Source: Pseudomonas brassicacearum
GTDB taxonomy: Bacteria > Pseudomonadota > Gammaproteobacteria > Pseudomonadales > Pseudomonadaceae
DNA length: 64,000 bases
Assembly (NCBI RefSeq): GCF_003732225.1
Contig: NZ_MOBJ01000009.1
Coordinates: 558,001 to 622,000 of the forward strand
Direction: 5' to 3'
The notes under the pieces were generated by a model. It did no database searches. It was not told where the DNA came from and saw only the letters and a program-made list of their open reading frames with translations. Made by a program: the position numbers and the translations under genes. Below are positions 53,723 through 62,206 of this stretch, in pieces (positions within the stretch are counted from its first letter, which is position 1; every line of letters begins with the position of its first letter).

Positions 53723-55180
53723 ATGCTCAAGAATCGTTTGAAAGACCCAAGCCTGTTGGCAGAACTCGCCTACATCGATGGGCAGTGGATCGGCGCCGAC
53801 AACGCCGCGACGCTCGACGTCATCGACCCGGCCAACGGCCAGTTGCTCGCCCGCGTACCGGCGATGCAAGGCACGGAAACCCGCCGCGCCATTGAAGCGG
53901 CCGAAAAAGCCTGGCCGGCGTGGCGCGCACGTCCGGCGGCCGAGCGTGCGGCGCTGCTGGAATGCTGGTATCAGGCGATGATCGACAACCTCGACGATCT
54001 CGCGTTGATCATGACCTGCGAGCAGGGCAAACCGCTCAACGAAGCCAAAGGTGAAATTCGCTACGGCGCCGGTTTCGTCAAATGGTTCGCCGAGGAAGCT
54101 CGGCGGGTTTACGGCGAAACCATGCCGGCCCCCAGCGGCGACCGCCGACTGCTGACCCTCAAGCAACCGGTCGGGGTTTGCGCCGCGATCACCCCGTGGA
54201 ACTTCCCCAATGCAATGATCACCCGCAAGTGCGCGCCAGCCTTGGCGGCTGGCTGTCCGATCATCGTCAAACCCTCGGACCTGACGCCGTTGTCGGCTCT
54301 GGCCCTTGCGGTGTTGGCCGAGCGGGTCGGCATTCCGGCCGGGGTGTTCAACGTGCTGACCGGGATGCCGGTGGGGATCGGCGAAGAGCTGACCGGTAAC
54401 CCGAGCGTACGCAAGATTTCCTTCACCGGCTCGACGGCAGTCGGCCGGTTGCTGATGCGCCAGAGCGCCGAACACATCAAACGCTTGAGCCTGGAACTGG
54501 GCGGCAATGCGCCGTTCATTGTGTTCGACGACGCCGACCTGGAGCAGGCGGTGGCGGGCATCATGCTCAGCAAGTTTCGCAACGCCGGCCAGACCTGCGT
54601 CTGCGCCAACCGGATTCTGGTGCAGGACGGCATCTACGAGCGCTTCGCCCAGCGGCTGGTGGAGGAGGTGGGCAAGCTCAAAGTTGGCAACGGCCTGGAT
54701 GCCGACGTCACTATCGGCCCGCTGATCAATCCGGCGGCGGTGAGCAAAGTTGCCCGACATATCGACGATGCCCTGAGCCAGGGCGCGCGTTTGCTCTGCG
54801 GCGGTGTTCCCGAGGGCGATAGCCAGTTTGTCCAGCCAACGGTACTCGGCGATACCCACGCCGGCATGCTGCTGGCCAACGAAGAAACCTTCGGCCCGGT
54901 GGCGCCGCTGATGCGCTTTACCGATGAGGCCGAAGCACTCGCGTTGGCCAATGCCACGCCCTATGGCCTGGGCGCCTACTATTTCACTCAGGATTTGCGC
55001 CGCTCATGGCGTTTTGGCGAGGCGCTGGAGTTCGGCATGGTCGGCCTCAACACCGGAATCATTTCCATGGAAGTCGCTCCGTTCGGCGGCATCAAGCAAT
55101 CGGGGCTGGGCCGTGAAGGCAGCAAGTACGGCCTGGATGAGTACCTTGAAGTCAAAGCCTTCCATATCGGTGGGCTGTAA
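53723..55180 (+). CDS. Succinate-semialdehyde dehydrogenase (GabD-like)
   Basis: 485 residues from ATG 53723. Catalytic Cys292 in NAGQTCVCANR and Glu258 in LELGGNAP; the CVCANR sequence with a second Cys two positions later is typical of GabD. CEQGKPLNEAKGEI is the conserved front motif. It would oxidise succinate or a related semialdehyde from the GabT step at 57609 to the dicarboxylate. A longer start inside the REP is unlikely. Confidence 0.92.
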   Translation: MLKNRLKDPSLLAELAYIDGQWIGADNAATLDVIDPANGQLLARVPAMQGTETRRAIEAAEKAWPAWRARPAAERAALLECWYQAMIDNLDDLALIMTCEQGKPLNEAKGEIRYGAGFVKWFAEEARRVYGETMPAPSGDRRLLTLKQPVGVCAAITPWNFPNAMITRKCAPALAAGCPIIVKPSDLTPLSALALAVLAERVGIPAGVFNVLTGMPVGIGEELTGNPSVRKISFTGSTAVGRLLMRQSAEHIKRLSLELGGNAPFIVFDDADLEQAVAGIMLSKFRNAGQTCVCANRILVQDGIYERFAQRLVEEVGKLKVGNGLDADVTIGPLINPAAVSKVARHIDDALSQGARLLCGGVPEGDSQFVQPTVLGDTHAGMLLANEETFGPVAPLMRFTDEAEALALANATPYGLGAYYFTQDLRRSWRFGEALEFGMVGLNTGIISMEVAPFGGIKQSGLGREGSKYGLDEYLEVKAFHIGGL

Positions 55181-55206
55181 TTCACAGATACGGGGAGGCA
55201 CGATTG

Positions 55207-56286
55207 ATGAGCAAGACATTCAGAATCGCCGCGATTGCCGGCGATGGCATCGGCAAGGAAGTCCTGCCCGAAGGGCTGCGAGTCCTGGAGCAGGCCGCGA
55301 AGAAATGGCAGCTGGATTTGAGCATCGAGGTGCTCGACTGGGCCCATTGTGATTATTACCTGGAACACGGGCAGATGATGCCCGACGACTGGTTCGAACA
55401 GCTCAAGGGTTTTGACGCGATTTACTTCGGCGCCGTGGGCTGGCCAGACAAAGTGCCGGATCACATATCCCTCTGGGGTTCGTTGCTCAAGTTCCGTCGA
55501 GACTTCGACCAGTACGTGAACATCCGCCCGGTGCGGTTGTTTCCCGGCGTGCCGTGCCCATTGGCCGGGCGCAAACCGGGGGACATCGATTTTGTGGTGA
55601 TCCGCGAGAACACCGAGGGCGAGTATTCCTCGGTCGGCGGCAAGATGTTCGAAGGCACCGAGCATGAATTCGTGTTGCAAGAGTCGGTGTTCACCCGGCG
55701 TGGCGTGGACCGGATTCTCAAGTTCGCCTTCGAGCTGGCCCAGACCCGGCCGCGCAAACGCCTGACGGCGGCGACCAAGTCCAACGGCATTTCCATCAGC
55801 ATGCCGTACTGGGATGAGCGCACCGCATTGATGGCTGCGCAGTACCCGGATATCACTTGGGACAAACAGCACATCGACATTCTGTGCGCGCGTTTCGTGC
55901 TGCAACCGGATCGCTTTGATGTGGTGGTGGCGTCGAACCTGTTCGGCGACATCCTCTCCGACCTCGGGCCCGCGTGTGCCGGGACCATCGGTATTGCGCC
56001 GTCGGCCAACCTCGATCCCGAGCGGCGCTTTCCGTCGCTGTTCGAGCCGGTGCATGGCTCGGCACCGGATATCTATGGGCAGAACATCGCCAACCCGATT
56101 GCGATGATCTGGTCCGGGGCGTTGATGCTCGATTTCCTCGGTAACGGTGATGAGCGTTATCGCGCGGCGCATGACGGGATTCTGCAGGCGATCGAGCGGG
56201 TGATTGCCGACGGGCCGATCACGCCGGACCTGGGCGGGAAGGGCTCGACTCAGGAGGTGGGCAAGGCGATTGCCGACAGACTCTGA
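55207..56286 (+). CDS. Tartrate / D-malate dehydrogenase (isocitrate-IPM DH family)
   Basis: 359 residues from ATG 55207 with GGAGG nine bases upstream. Family features: IAAIAGDGIGKEVLPEG, VVIRENTEGEYSS, catalytic Lys in AATKSNGIS and metal Asp in NLFGDILSDLG; FEPVHGSAPDI closes the NAD site. Oxidative decarboxylation of a 2-hydroxydicarboxylate with NAD is expected. It follows the GabD-like gene by 26 bases, one unit. Confidence 0.92.
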   Translation: MSKTFRIAAIAGDGIGKEVLPEGLRVLEQAAKKWQLDLSIEVLDWAHCDYYLEHGQMMPDDWFEQLKGFDAIYFGAVGWPDKVPDHISLWGSLLKFRRDFDQYVNIRPVRLFPGVPCPLAGRKPGDIDFVVIRENTEGEYSSVGGKMFEGTEHEFVLQESVFTRRGVDRILKFAFELAQTRPRKRLTAATKSNGISISMPYWDERTALMAAQYPDITWDKQHIDILCARFVLQPDRFDVVVASNLFGDILSDLGPACAGTIGIAPSANLDPERRFPSLFEPVHGSAPDIYGQNIANPIAMIWSGALMLDFLGNGDERYRAAHDGILQAIERVIADGPITPDLGGKGSTQEVGKAIADRL

Positions 56287-56303
56287 ACCCACCACCGAAC
56301 TAC

Positions 56304-56393
56304 TGTGGGAGCGAGCTTGCTCGCGATGAGGGGCTGACATTCAACATTGATGTTGACTGACAGATCGCCATCGCGAGCAAGCTCGCTCCCACA
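56304..56393. repeat. REP doublet (REPIN)
   Basis: TGTGGGAGCGAGCTTGCTCG with its inverted partner around a ~44-base loop, in the convergent spacer between the tartrate dehydrogenase and hydroxyacid dehydrogenase genes. Sister of the copy at 53476. Confidence 0.92.
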
Positions 56394-56410
56394 TTTGTTT
56401 TGTGTTTTAT

Positions 56411-57337
56411 TCAGTAACCCTTATTGCGATCGATCTGGCCCACCATCGGCTTGCCACTTTGATGCCGCCGAATATTCTCCAGCAACACCCCGAACGCACT
56501 TTCCGGCTGGGTCATCGCCGCAATGTGCGGGGTTAGCAGAATCTGCGGATGATCCCAAAACGGATGGTCGGCCGGCGCCGGTTCTTCCTGTAGCACATCG
56601 AGTACCGCACCGCTGAGTTGCCCGCTGTCCAGTGCCTCAAGCAAATCACTTTCCACCAGATGCCCGCCACGACCCATGTTGATCAGCGCCGCGCCATGAG
56701 GTAGTTGCCGGAATAGTTTGCGGTCGAGAATGCCTTGGGTCTGTTCGGTCAGCGGCAGCACGCACAGCAGAATGTCGCACTGGCTCAGGAACGCTGGCAA
56801 CTGCTCGGTACCGGCATAGCAATCGACGCCCGGGATTTGATGGACACTTCGCGCCCAGCCTGACAGCGCAAAACCCAAGGGCTGCAAGGTCGCCAGAATC
56901 TGCCGGGCCTGGGTACCGAGGCCCATGATGCCAACCCGACGCTTGGCCGCCGGTTGCAGCAAGTGGGCCTGCCAGCAGCGGGCCATTTGTTGCTGGCGAT
57001 AGCGCAGCATGTCCCGGTGCAGGCTGAGCACCGCAAAACTGGCGTATTCGCACATGCCACGGGTGATGCCAGGGTCCAGCAGGCGCACCACCGGCAAGCT
57101 TGTCGGCAAGCGGTTCAAGTCCAGTTGATCGACCCCGGCGGACACCGCAAACAACACGCGCAGATTGGGCAGCAGAACATCGAGATCGTCAGGTGCCTGC
57201 CAGGCGGCCAGGTACTGAATATCCTTGGGGTCGCCGATGTCAGGCCAGGCGCGCCATTCGATATCCGGGGCGTGTTCGGCGAACAGCGCTTTCCACTGTT
57301 CGCCGCGCACAGGGTCAGCTTTATAAAGCAGGGCCAT
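56411..57337 (-). CDS. D-2-hydroxyacid dehydrogenase (GhrA-type glyoxylate/hydroxypyruvate reductase)
   Basis: 308 residues from ATG 57337 (AGGA eight bases upstream). NAD motif GIMGLGTQARQILATLQPLG, then catalytic Arg in INMGRGGHLVE, Glu in DVLQEEPAPADHPF and His in LTPHIAAM. Reduces glyoxylate or hydroxypyruvate. Transcribed opposite to its neighbours; it may dispose of glyoxylate released by the FAD dehydrogenases, an inference from context. Confidence 0.92.
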   Translation of the reverse strand: MALLYKADPVRGEQWKALFAEHAPDIEWRAWPDIGDPKDIQYLAAWQAPDDLDVLLPNLRVLFAVSAGVDQLDLNRLPTSLPVVRLLDPGITRGMCEYASFAVLSLHRDMLRYRQQQMARCWQAHLLQPAAKRRVGIMGLGTQARQILATLQPLGFALSGWARSVHQIPGVDCYAGTEQLPAFLSQCDILLCVLPLTEQTQGILDRKLFRQLPHGAALINMGRGGHLVESDLLEALDSGQLSGAVLDVLQEEPAPADHPFWDHPQILLTPHIAAMTQPESAFGVLLENIRRHQSGKPMVGQIDRNKGY

Positions 57338-57608
57338 GGGCATTTCCTGAGGGAGGAGGTGCTGTCCATCATGGAGCAATGACAGCGCAGGATCTGTTGA
57401 AAGGGCCGGGTTAAACGCGTTGTGCCACGTTCTATCGACCACGGCCCGGCAGATTCGGCGGGCTGAAGGAATCTGCCGTTTGGCAGGGTGAAAACAGTCG
57501 ATCCGAATTTCTCAGGGTGCAAGTTCGGCGTAGTTCGTTTCGTACAAGCCTTAACCTGAACAGCATCGCAACCACTTCCCGGTTGCCGGACTCACGATGG
57601 GAAATGCC

Positions 57609-58901
57609 ATGAACAGCAAAGTCGACGAAACCCCTCATTTGCTCCGTCAGCGCGATCAATTCGTGCCACGTGGCCTGGTTACCGCTCACCCGTTGGTGAT
57701 CGATCGCGCCCAAGGTGCCGAGTTGTGGGACGTGGACGGCAAGCGCTACCTGGATTTTGTCGGCGGCATTGGCGTGTTGAACATTGGCCACAACCATCCG
57801 AAGGTAGTCGCTGCGGTGCAGGCCCAACTGCAAAAAATCTCCCACGCCTGTTTCCAGGTGGTGGCCTATAAGCCTTATCTCGATCTGGCCCAGCGTTTGT
57901 GCGAAATGATCGGTGGCAATGAAGCGTATAAAGCGGCGTTCTTTACCTCCGGTGCTGAAGCGGTCGAAAACGCCGTCAAGATCGCCCGAGCCCACACCAA
58001 CCGCTCGGCAGTGATCGCGTTTCGTGGCGGGTTTCACGGTCGCACGTTGCTCGGCACCACGCTGACCGGCATGAGTCAACCGTACAAGCAGAACTTCGGG
58101 CCGTTCGCGCCGGAGGTGTTTCATACACCGTATCCGAATGCCTATCGCGGCGTCAGCAGTGAGATGGCCCTCAAGGCACTGGACGAGTTGTTGGCCACCC
58201 AGGTCGCACCTGAACGGGTCGCGGCAATCATCATTGAACCGGTCCAGGGCGACGGTGGTTTCCTCTCGGCACCCGTGGAGTTCCTCCAGGCGCTGCGTGC
58301 CCTCACTGAAAAGCACGGCATCGTGCTGATTCTCGATGAAATCCAGACCGGTTTTGGCCGTACCGGCAAGTGGTTCGGTTTCCAGCACGCCGGCATTCAG
58401 CCAGACCTGGTGACCGTCGCCAAGAGTCTCGCCGGTGGTTTGCCGTTGTCCGGTGTGGTCGGCAAGGCCCGGATCATGGACGCGCCATTGCCCGGTGGCC
58501 TGGGCGGTACTTACGGCGGTAACGCCCTGTCATGCGCGGCAGCGCTGGCGGTGATCGAGGCCTACGAGCAAGAACAACTGCTGGCCCGTGGCGACGCCTT
58601 GGGCCAGCGCTTGCGTCAGGGACTGCTACGCTTGCAGGCCCGTCACCGGCAAATCGGTGACGTGCGCGGCAGCGGTTTCATGCTGGCGATCGAACTGATC
58701 AAGGATGACGCGGCCCGCACTCCCGATGCGGACCTGAATCAACGGCTGATCGACGAAGCCCGAACGGGTGGCCTGCTGGTGATCAAATGCGGCGTGTACC
58801 GCAACGTGCTGCGCTTCCTCGCGCCGCTGGTGACAACAGAAGAACAGATCGACGAAGCGCTGCAGATTCTTCAAGCAGCACTGGCACGAGTCTTGAACTG
58901 A
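57609..58901 (+). CDS. 4-aminobutyrate-type aminotransferase (GabT-like)
   Basis: 430 residues from ATG 57609; the ATG at 57597 gives a less typical N terminus. PLP lysine Lys272 in TVAKSLAGG, with DEIQTGFGRTG and TSGAEAVENAVKIARA for cofactor binding. Class-III omega-transaminase of the GABA or aminovalerate type. Works naturally with the GabD-like enzyme at 53723 although separated from it by two genes. Confidence 0.92.
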   Translation: MNSKVDETPHLLRQRDQFVPRGLVTAHPLVIDRAQGAELWDVDGKRYLDFVGGIGVLNIGHNHPKVVAAVQAQLQKISHACFQVVAYKPYLDLAQRLCEMIGGNEAYKAAFFTSGAEAVENAVKIARAHTNRSAVIAFRGGFHGRTLLGTTLTGMSQPYKQNFGPFAPEVFHTPYPNAYRGVSSEMALKALDELLATQVAPERVAAIIIEPVQGDGGFLSAPVEFLQALRALTEKHGIVLILDEIQTGFGRTGKWFGFQHAGIQPDLVTVAKSLAGGLPLSGVVGKARIMDAPLPGGLGGTYGGNALSCAAALAVIEAYEQEQLLARGDALGQRLRQGLLRLQARHRQIGDVRGSGFMLAIELIKDDAARTPDADLNQRLIDEARTGGLLVIKCGVYRNVLRFLAPLVTTEEQIDEALQILQAALARVLN

Positions 58902-58996
58902 GCTCATGCGTGCTCCGGGCGGTACCGCAAGGTATCTCCCGTGAGCATTCATGGAGCATGGATTGATGGAATGCATCATCGGAGGCTTTGTACACC

Positions 58997-59653
58997 ATGG
59001 GGCTGACTGATTATCGAGCGCTGCTCATCGATTGCGATGAAGTCCTGGTCGATCGGGATTCGGGGGTCTGGACGGCACTGCAACCCCTGCTCGAAAGCCT
59101 TGGCGGTAACCCGGACAAGGACCGGATACTGGCCGAATACAGCGAGGTCGTGCGTGCGCTCTACCCGCGTTTCGGTGAGCTGGGCTTTAGTGGGTTGCTG
59201 TGTTTCGCCCATCGCCAGCTGGCTGAGCGCTGGGGGTTGAAAGCCAGTTGGGAGGAGGGCATGAGCTTTGCCCGTTCGGTCGCCAACTGGTCGCTGTTCG
59301 AGGACGCGCCCGGCGCGATGTTGTACCTGCGCAAGTTCTATCGTTTGCTGGTGCATGGCGATCGGGATGCCGAAGATCGAGGGCTGCTTTGTGAGCGTTT
59401 GGGGGTCATGCCCGACGACTTCATTTCACTGGCCAGCGATCCTTTGCTGGATCGGGATTGGTTACAAGCGAATGCGCTTGAAGCCGGGGAGATCCTGCAA
59501 GTGACCCGGCCCTCTGCCGGTCGGCAGGTGGCCACCAATGTGTGCCTGATCTGTCGCGGCCAGGCAAAACACCCATCGCCATGCGCGGCGGATTACTGCA
59601 TCAACAGCATGGCTGATCTGGTGGCTCAGCATCAGCTGTCTTTACGGCGCTGA
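58997..59653 (+). CDS. HAD-superfamily hydrolase
   Basis: 218 residues from ATG 58997 (GGAGG 11 bases upstream). Nucleophile region ALLIDCDEVLVDRDSG, cap with FGELGFSGLLCFAHRQLAE, then LVHGDRDAEDRGLL and SLASDPLLDRDWL. The motif-I second aspartate is replaced by Glu (DCDE). It is a distant relative of the HAD protein at 42013, and both flank the catabolic block. Substrate unknown. Confidence 0.75.
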   Translation: MGLTDYRALLIDCDEVLVDRDSGVWTALQPLLESLGGNPDKDRILAEYSEVVRALYPRFGELGFSGLLCFAHRQLAERWGLKASWEEGMSFARSVANWSLFEDAPGAMLYLRKFYRLLVHGDRDAEDRGLLCERLGVMPDDFISLASDPLLDRDWLQANALEAGEILQVTRPSAGRQVATNVCLICRGQAKHPSPCAADYCINSMADLVAQHQLSLRR

Positions 59654-59664
59654 TTTTGCTAGAA

Positions 59665-59686
59665 GATTGTCCTACAAACGACAATC
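59665..59686. promoter_or_regulatory. Inverted repeat upstream of the Lrp-family gene
   Basis: GATTGTC - eight bases - GACAATC, perfect seven-base arms, 13 bases before the start codon. Likely an autoregulatory site or a binding site for the regulator encoded downstream. Confidence 0.5.
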
Positions 59687-59698
59687 AAGAGGTACGCA

Positions 59699-60187
59699 AT
59701 GGAAGGTTTAGTGAAACTGGACCGGATCGACATCAGCATCTTGGTTGAGCTGCAAAAAGACGGGCGCATGACCAACGTCAGCCTGGCTGATGCTGTGGGG
59801 CTGTCGGCCAGCCCCTGTCTGCAACGGGTCAAACGACTTGAATCGGCCGGGTATATTTCCAGCTACAAGGCGCACCTGAATCTGGCGAAGATCACCGACT
59901 CGGTCACGGTCTTCACCGAGGTCACCCTGAGCGACCACAAACGCGAAGACTTTGCCAAGTTCGAATCCAATATCCGTCTGGTGGACGAAGTGCTCGAATG
60001 CCATTTGATCAGCGGTGGCTATGATTATCTGGTGCGCTTCATGACCCGCAGCATCCAGCATTACCAGGAAGTGATCGAAAGCCTGCTGGACAAGAACATC
60101 GGCATTTCCAAGTACTTCAGTTACATCGTCATCAAGTCTCCGGTGCTCAAGGACGGCGTGCCGCTGCGCAAACTGCTGCGTCACTGA
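59699..60187 (+). CDS. Lrp/AsnC-family transcriptional regulator
   Basis: 162 residues. N-terminal HTH (LDRIDISILVELQKDGRMTN, then VGLSASPCLQRVKRLE) and C-terminal RAM domain (ECHLISGGYDYLVRFMTRS). Follows the HAD gene by 45 bases. Lrp-type proteins often sense the amino acid whose catabolic genes they adjoin, so this is the best local candidate for control of the GabT/GabD/opine block. Confidence 0.92.
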   Translation: MEGLVKLDRIDISILVELQKDGRMTNVSLADAVGLSASPCLQRVKRLESAGYISSYKAHLNLAKITDSVTVFTEVTLSDHKREDFAKFESNIRLVDEVLECHLISGGYDYLVRFMTRSIQHYQEVIESLLDKNIGISKYFSYIVIKSPVLKDGVPLRKLLRH

Positions 60188-60230
60188 CCTTGACCGCCGG
60201 TGCTTATTTGAAACAGTGCATGTTCAGGAT

Positions 60231-61016
60231 TCACTGCTGCGGCAAATAGCTCTTTTGTATGCGCGCCAGGGTACCGTCACTGCGAAGCGCTTCAACCGCT
60301 TTGCGCAAGTCTTGTACCCGTTGCGGGGAGCATTGCTTCGAGCAGGCCAGATAGAGCGTCGCGCTGTTCATGACGGGACTCATGAACAGTTTGCGTCGAG
60401 ACACCTTCGGCCAGATGTATCGACTCTCCGGGATGCCGTTGAACCAGGCATCGATACGCCCCCTCAAGAGCATTTGCGCGGGGTTGTCACCAATGGTCAG
60501 CGGGTAGATCTGCTCGTTGCCGAAGCCTTGCGCGCGCAGGATTTCCTCTTGCGCGCTGCCCAGACCTACACCGATCACACGGTAGACCTTCCGGGCTTCT
60601 TCGAAGCTGTTCACTTGCTGCTCAAGGCTGAAAAAAGCTCGCTCCATGGGCATGATCGGAGCGATCCAGGTGTAGCGATTTTCACGTTCTGGCGTGCGTG
60701 ACAAGGGGGCTATCAAGATGTCCTGATTCTCACTGACATGCTTTTGCGATCGGGCCCAGGGAAGCGCCTGTACATGAGCGACATAGCCGGCTTTGGCAAT
60801 GGCCATCAGCACCAGATCTCCGACGATTCCGTGACCTTTGGAATCATCGACAAACGTCAGTGGGGGAGCGTCAGGGATAAACAGCTCAATCGGTAAGGGT
60901 GCGCTCCACGCGTTGTGGGTCATCAGCAGCGATACCGACAGATACAGTCTGCAAAGCGCCTTGGTACGGGTACTTGATACGCGTGTGATCCGGTTCATGA
61001 TTGATATTTCAGGCAT
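60231..61016 (-). CDS. Family-3 periplasmic solute-binding protein (solitary)
   Basis: 261 residues (255 from ATG 60998). Signal peptide LYLSVSLLMTHNAWSA, then a short SBP_bac_3 core: PPLTFVDDSKGHGIVGDLV, PLSRTPERENRYTWIAP and RIDAWFNGIPES. No ribosome site is strong for either start. No transporter genes adjoin it; such proteins in Pseudomonas often act in signalling or with distant transporters. Confidence 0.82.
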   Translation of the reverse strand: MPEISIMNRITRVSSTRTKALCRLYLSVSLLMTHNAWSAPLPIELFIPDAPPLTFVDDSKGHGIVGDLVLMAIAKAGYVAHVQALPWARSQKHVSENQDILIAPLSRTPERENRYTWIAPIMPMERAFFSLEQQVNSFEEARKVYRVIGVGLGSAQEEILRAQGFGNEQIYPLTIGDNPAQMLLRGRIDAWFNGIPESRYIWPKVSRRKLFMSPVMNSATLYLACSKQCSPQRVQDLRKAVEALRSDGTLARIQKSYLPQQ

Positions 61017-61321
61017 GGAAAGGAGAGGCTCGACTCAATTCATCGCCGACTCAAGGCGGCAAGCATCTTCCCATAGGCGCATGGGTTATGCGAAGGCAGT
61101 AATCCCGGGCGAGGCGTCTGCACCGGGTTTGTGCATCCGGGTTCCGAGGTCAGCTGATCGCTTGCGACCCGACGGAATAACTCGTCTGCGCTCTTGCAGA
61201 CGGGAAAATCCCTGCTTAACTCTGAACCTCTGGTCAGTCAGTGACTGATCAGTCATGAATGCCGTCTGGGCAGTCGCTCATGCTGTGCGCTTAGTCCAAT
61301 CTGTTCAGGGAAGAAAATGAA
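61017..61321 (+). promoter_or_regulatory. phaG upstream region with 15-base palindrome
   Basis: About 305 bases without a gene. TCAGTCA-G-TGACTGA at 61234-61248 is a perfect palindrome followed by a further TCAGTCATGA, ending about 70 bases before phaG. It may be an operator. No strong -35/-10 pair is seen. Confidence 0.4.
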
Positions 61322-62206
61322 ATGATGCCGAAGACTGCCATCGTCGAGATTTGCAAGAAGTACAAGGTTTATACCGAGCACTATCTCAACGCCGCCGCTG
61401 ACAAAACGATCATTCTGGTCAATGGCTCGCTGGCAACTACCGCATCCTTTGCCCAAACGGTGCGTTACCTGCAGCCGCGATTCAATGTGGTGCTCTACGA
61501 CCAGCCTTACGCCGGTCAGTCGAGACTACACAACCTCCATGGCCAACCGATTCGAAAGGAAGACGAGGCAGAGATACTGCTGGAATTGATCGAACACTTT
61601 TCGGTGCACCATGTGCTGTCCTTTTCCTGGGGCGGGGCGGCTACCTTGCTGGCGTTGGCCCAGCGGCCGCGACGAATCGAGAAGGCGGTGATCAATTCAT
61701 TTGCGGCGCGGATCAATACGCCGATGCGCGATTACCTGGAGAGCGGCCTGAACTTTCTCCAGGCCTGCGATCGCCTCAATGTCGGACGCTTGATCAACAG
61801 CACCATCGGCAAGCACCTGCCATCGTTGTTCAAACGTTTTAATCACCGCCATGTCTGCAGCCTGGCTGAACACGAATATCGGCAGATGCATTTTCACGTC
61901 AATGAGGTCCTGACCCAGGACACTCACTGCTACGTTGCCTGTGCCGACGCCATCGAAGTCCCGTTGCTGTTTGTCAACGGTGAATGGGATGAGTACACCT
62001 CGGTGGAAGACGCCCGGCTTTTTGCCGCTCATGCCCGTCAGTCCCGGTTCCATACCATCAAGAACGCCGGGCACTTCCTCGATATGGAACACCCGGCGGC
62101 CTGGCATGACACCCGGCAGGCCTTGCTCGACTTTCTACAACCGGCTTCCAGGACGCAGGGCCAAGTCCGTAATCTCGCTTTTAGTAGCGAATCATCGCTG
62201 GTTTGA
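61322..62206 (+). CDS. phaG: PhaG, (R)-3-hydroxydecanoyl-ACP:CoA transacylase / 3-hydroxyacyl-ACP thioesterase
   Basis: 294 residues, the length of PhaG and RhlA. Alpha/beta-hydrolase triad Ser102 (SFSWGGAA), Asp223 (NGEWDEYT) and His251 (AGHFLDME) sits at the RhlA numbering. TIILVNGSLATTASFAQTVR and HLPSLFKRFN favour PhaG over RhlA, and no rhlB is adjacent. The enzyme diverts 3-hydroxyacyl-ACP from fatty-acid synthesis to medium-chain PHA. AGGGAAG precedes the start. The 3' end overlaps the convergent cusA gene by 26 bases. Confidence 0.93.
   Translation: MMPKTAIVEICKKYKVYTEHYLNAAADKTIILVNGSLATTASFAQTVRYLQPRFNVVLYDQPYAGQSRLHNLHGQPIRKEDEAEILLELIEHFSVHHVLSFSWGGAATLLALAQRPRRIEKAVINSFAARINTPMRDYLESGLNFLQACDRLNVGRLINSTIGKHLPSLFKRFNHRHVCSLAEHEYRQMHFHVNEVLTQDTHCYVACADAIEVPLLFVNGEWDEYTSVEDARLFAAHARQSRFHTIKNAGHFLDMEHPAAWHDTRQALLDFLQPASRTQGQVRNLAFSSESSLV

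Noticed and set aside
54988..56340. 450-codon minus-strand frame opposite the tartrate dehydrogenase gene
   Set aside because: No domain seen; the plus strand has the complete dehydrogenase motif set.
61322..62206. RhlA (rhamnolipid precursor synthase)
   Set aside because: The triad fits both, but the internal sequence follows PhaG more closely and no rhlB neighbour exists.
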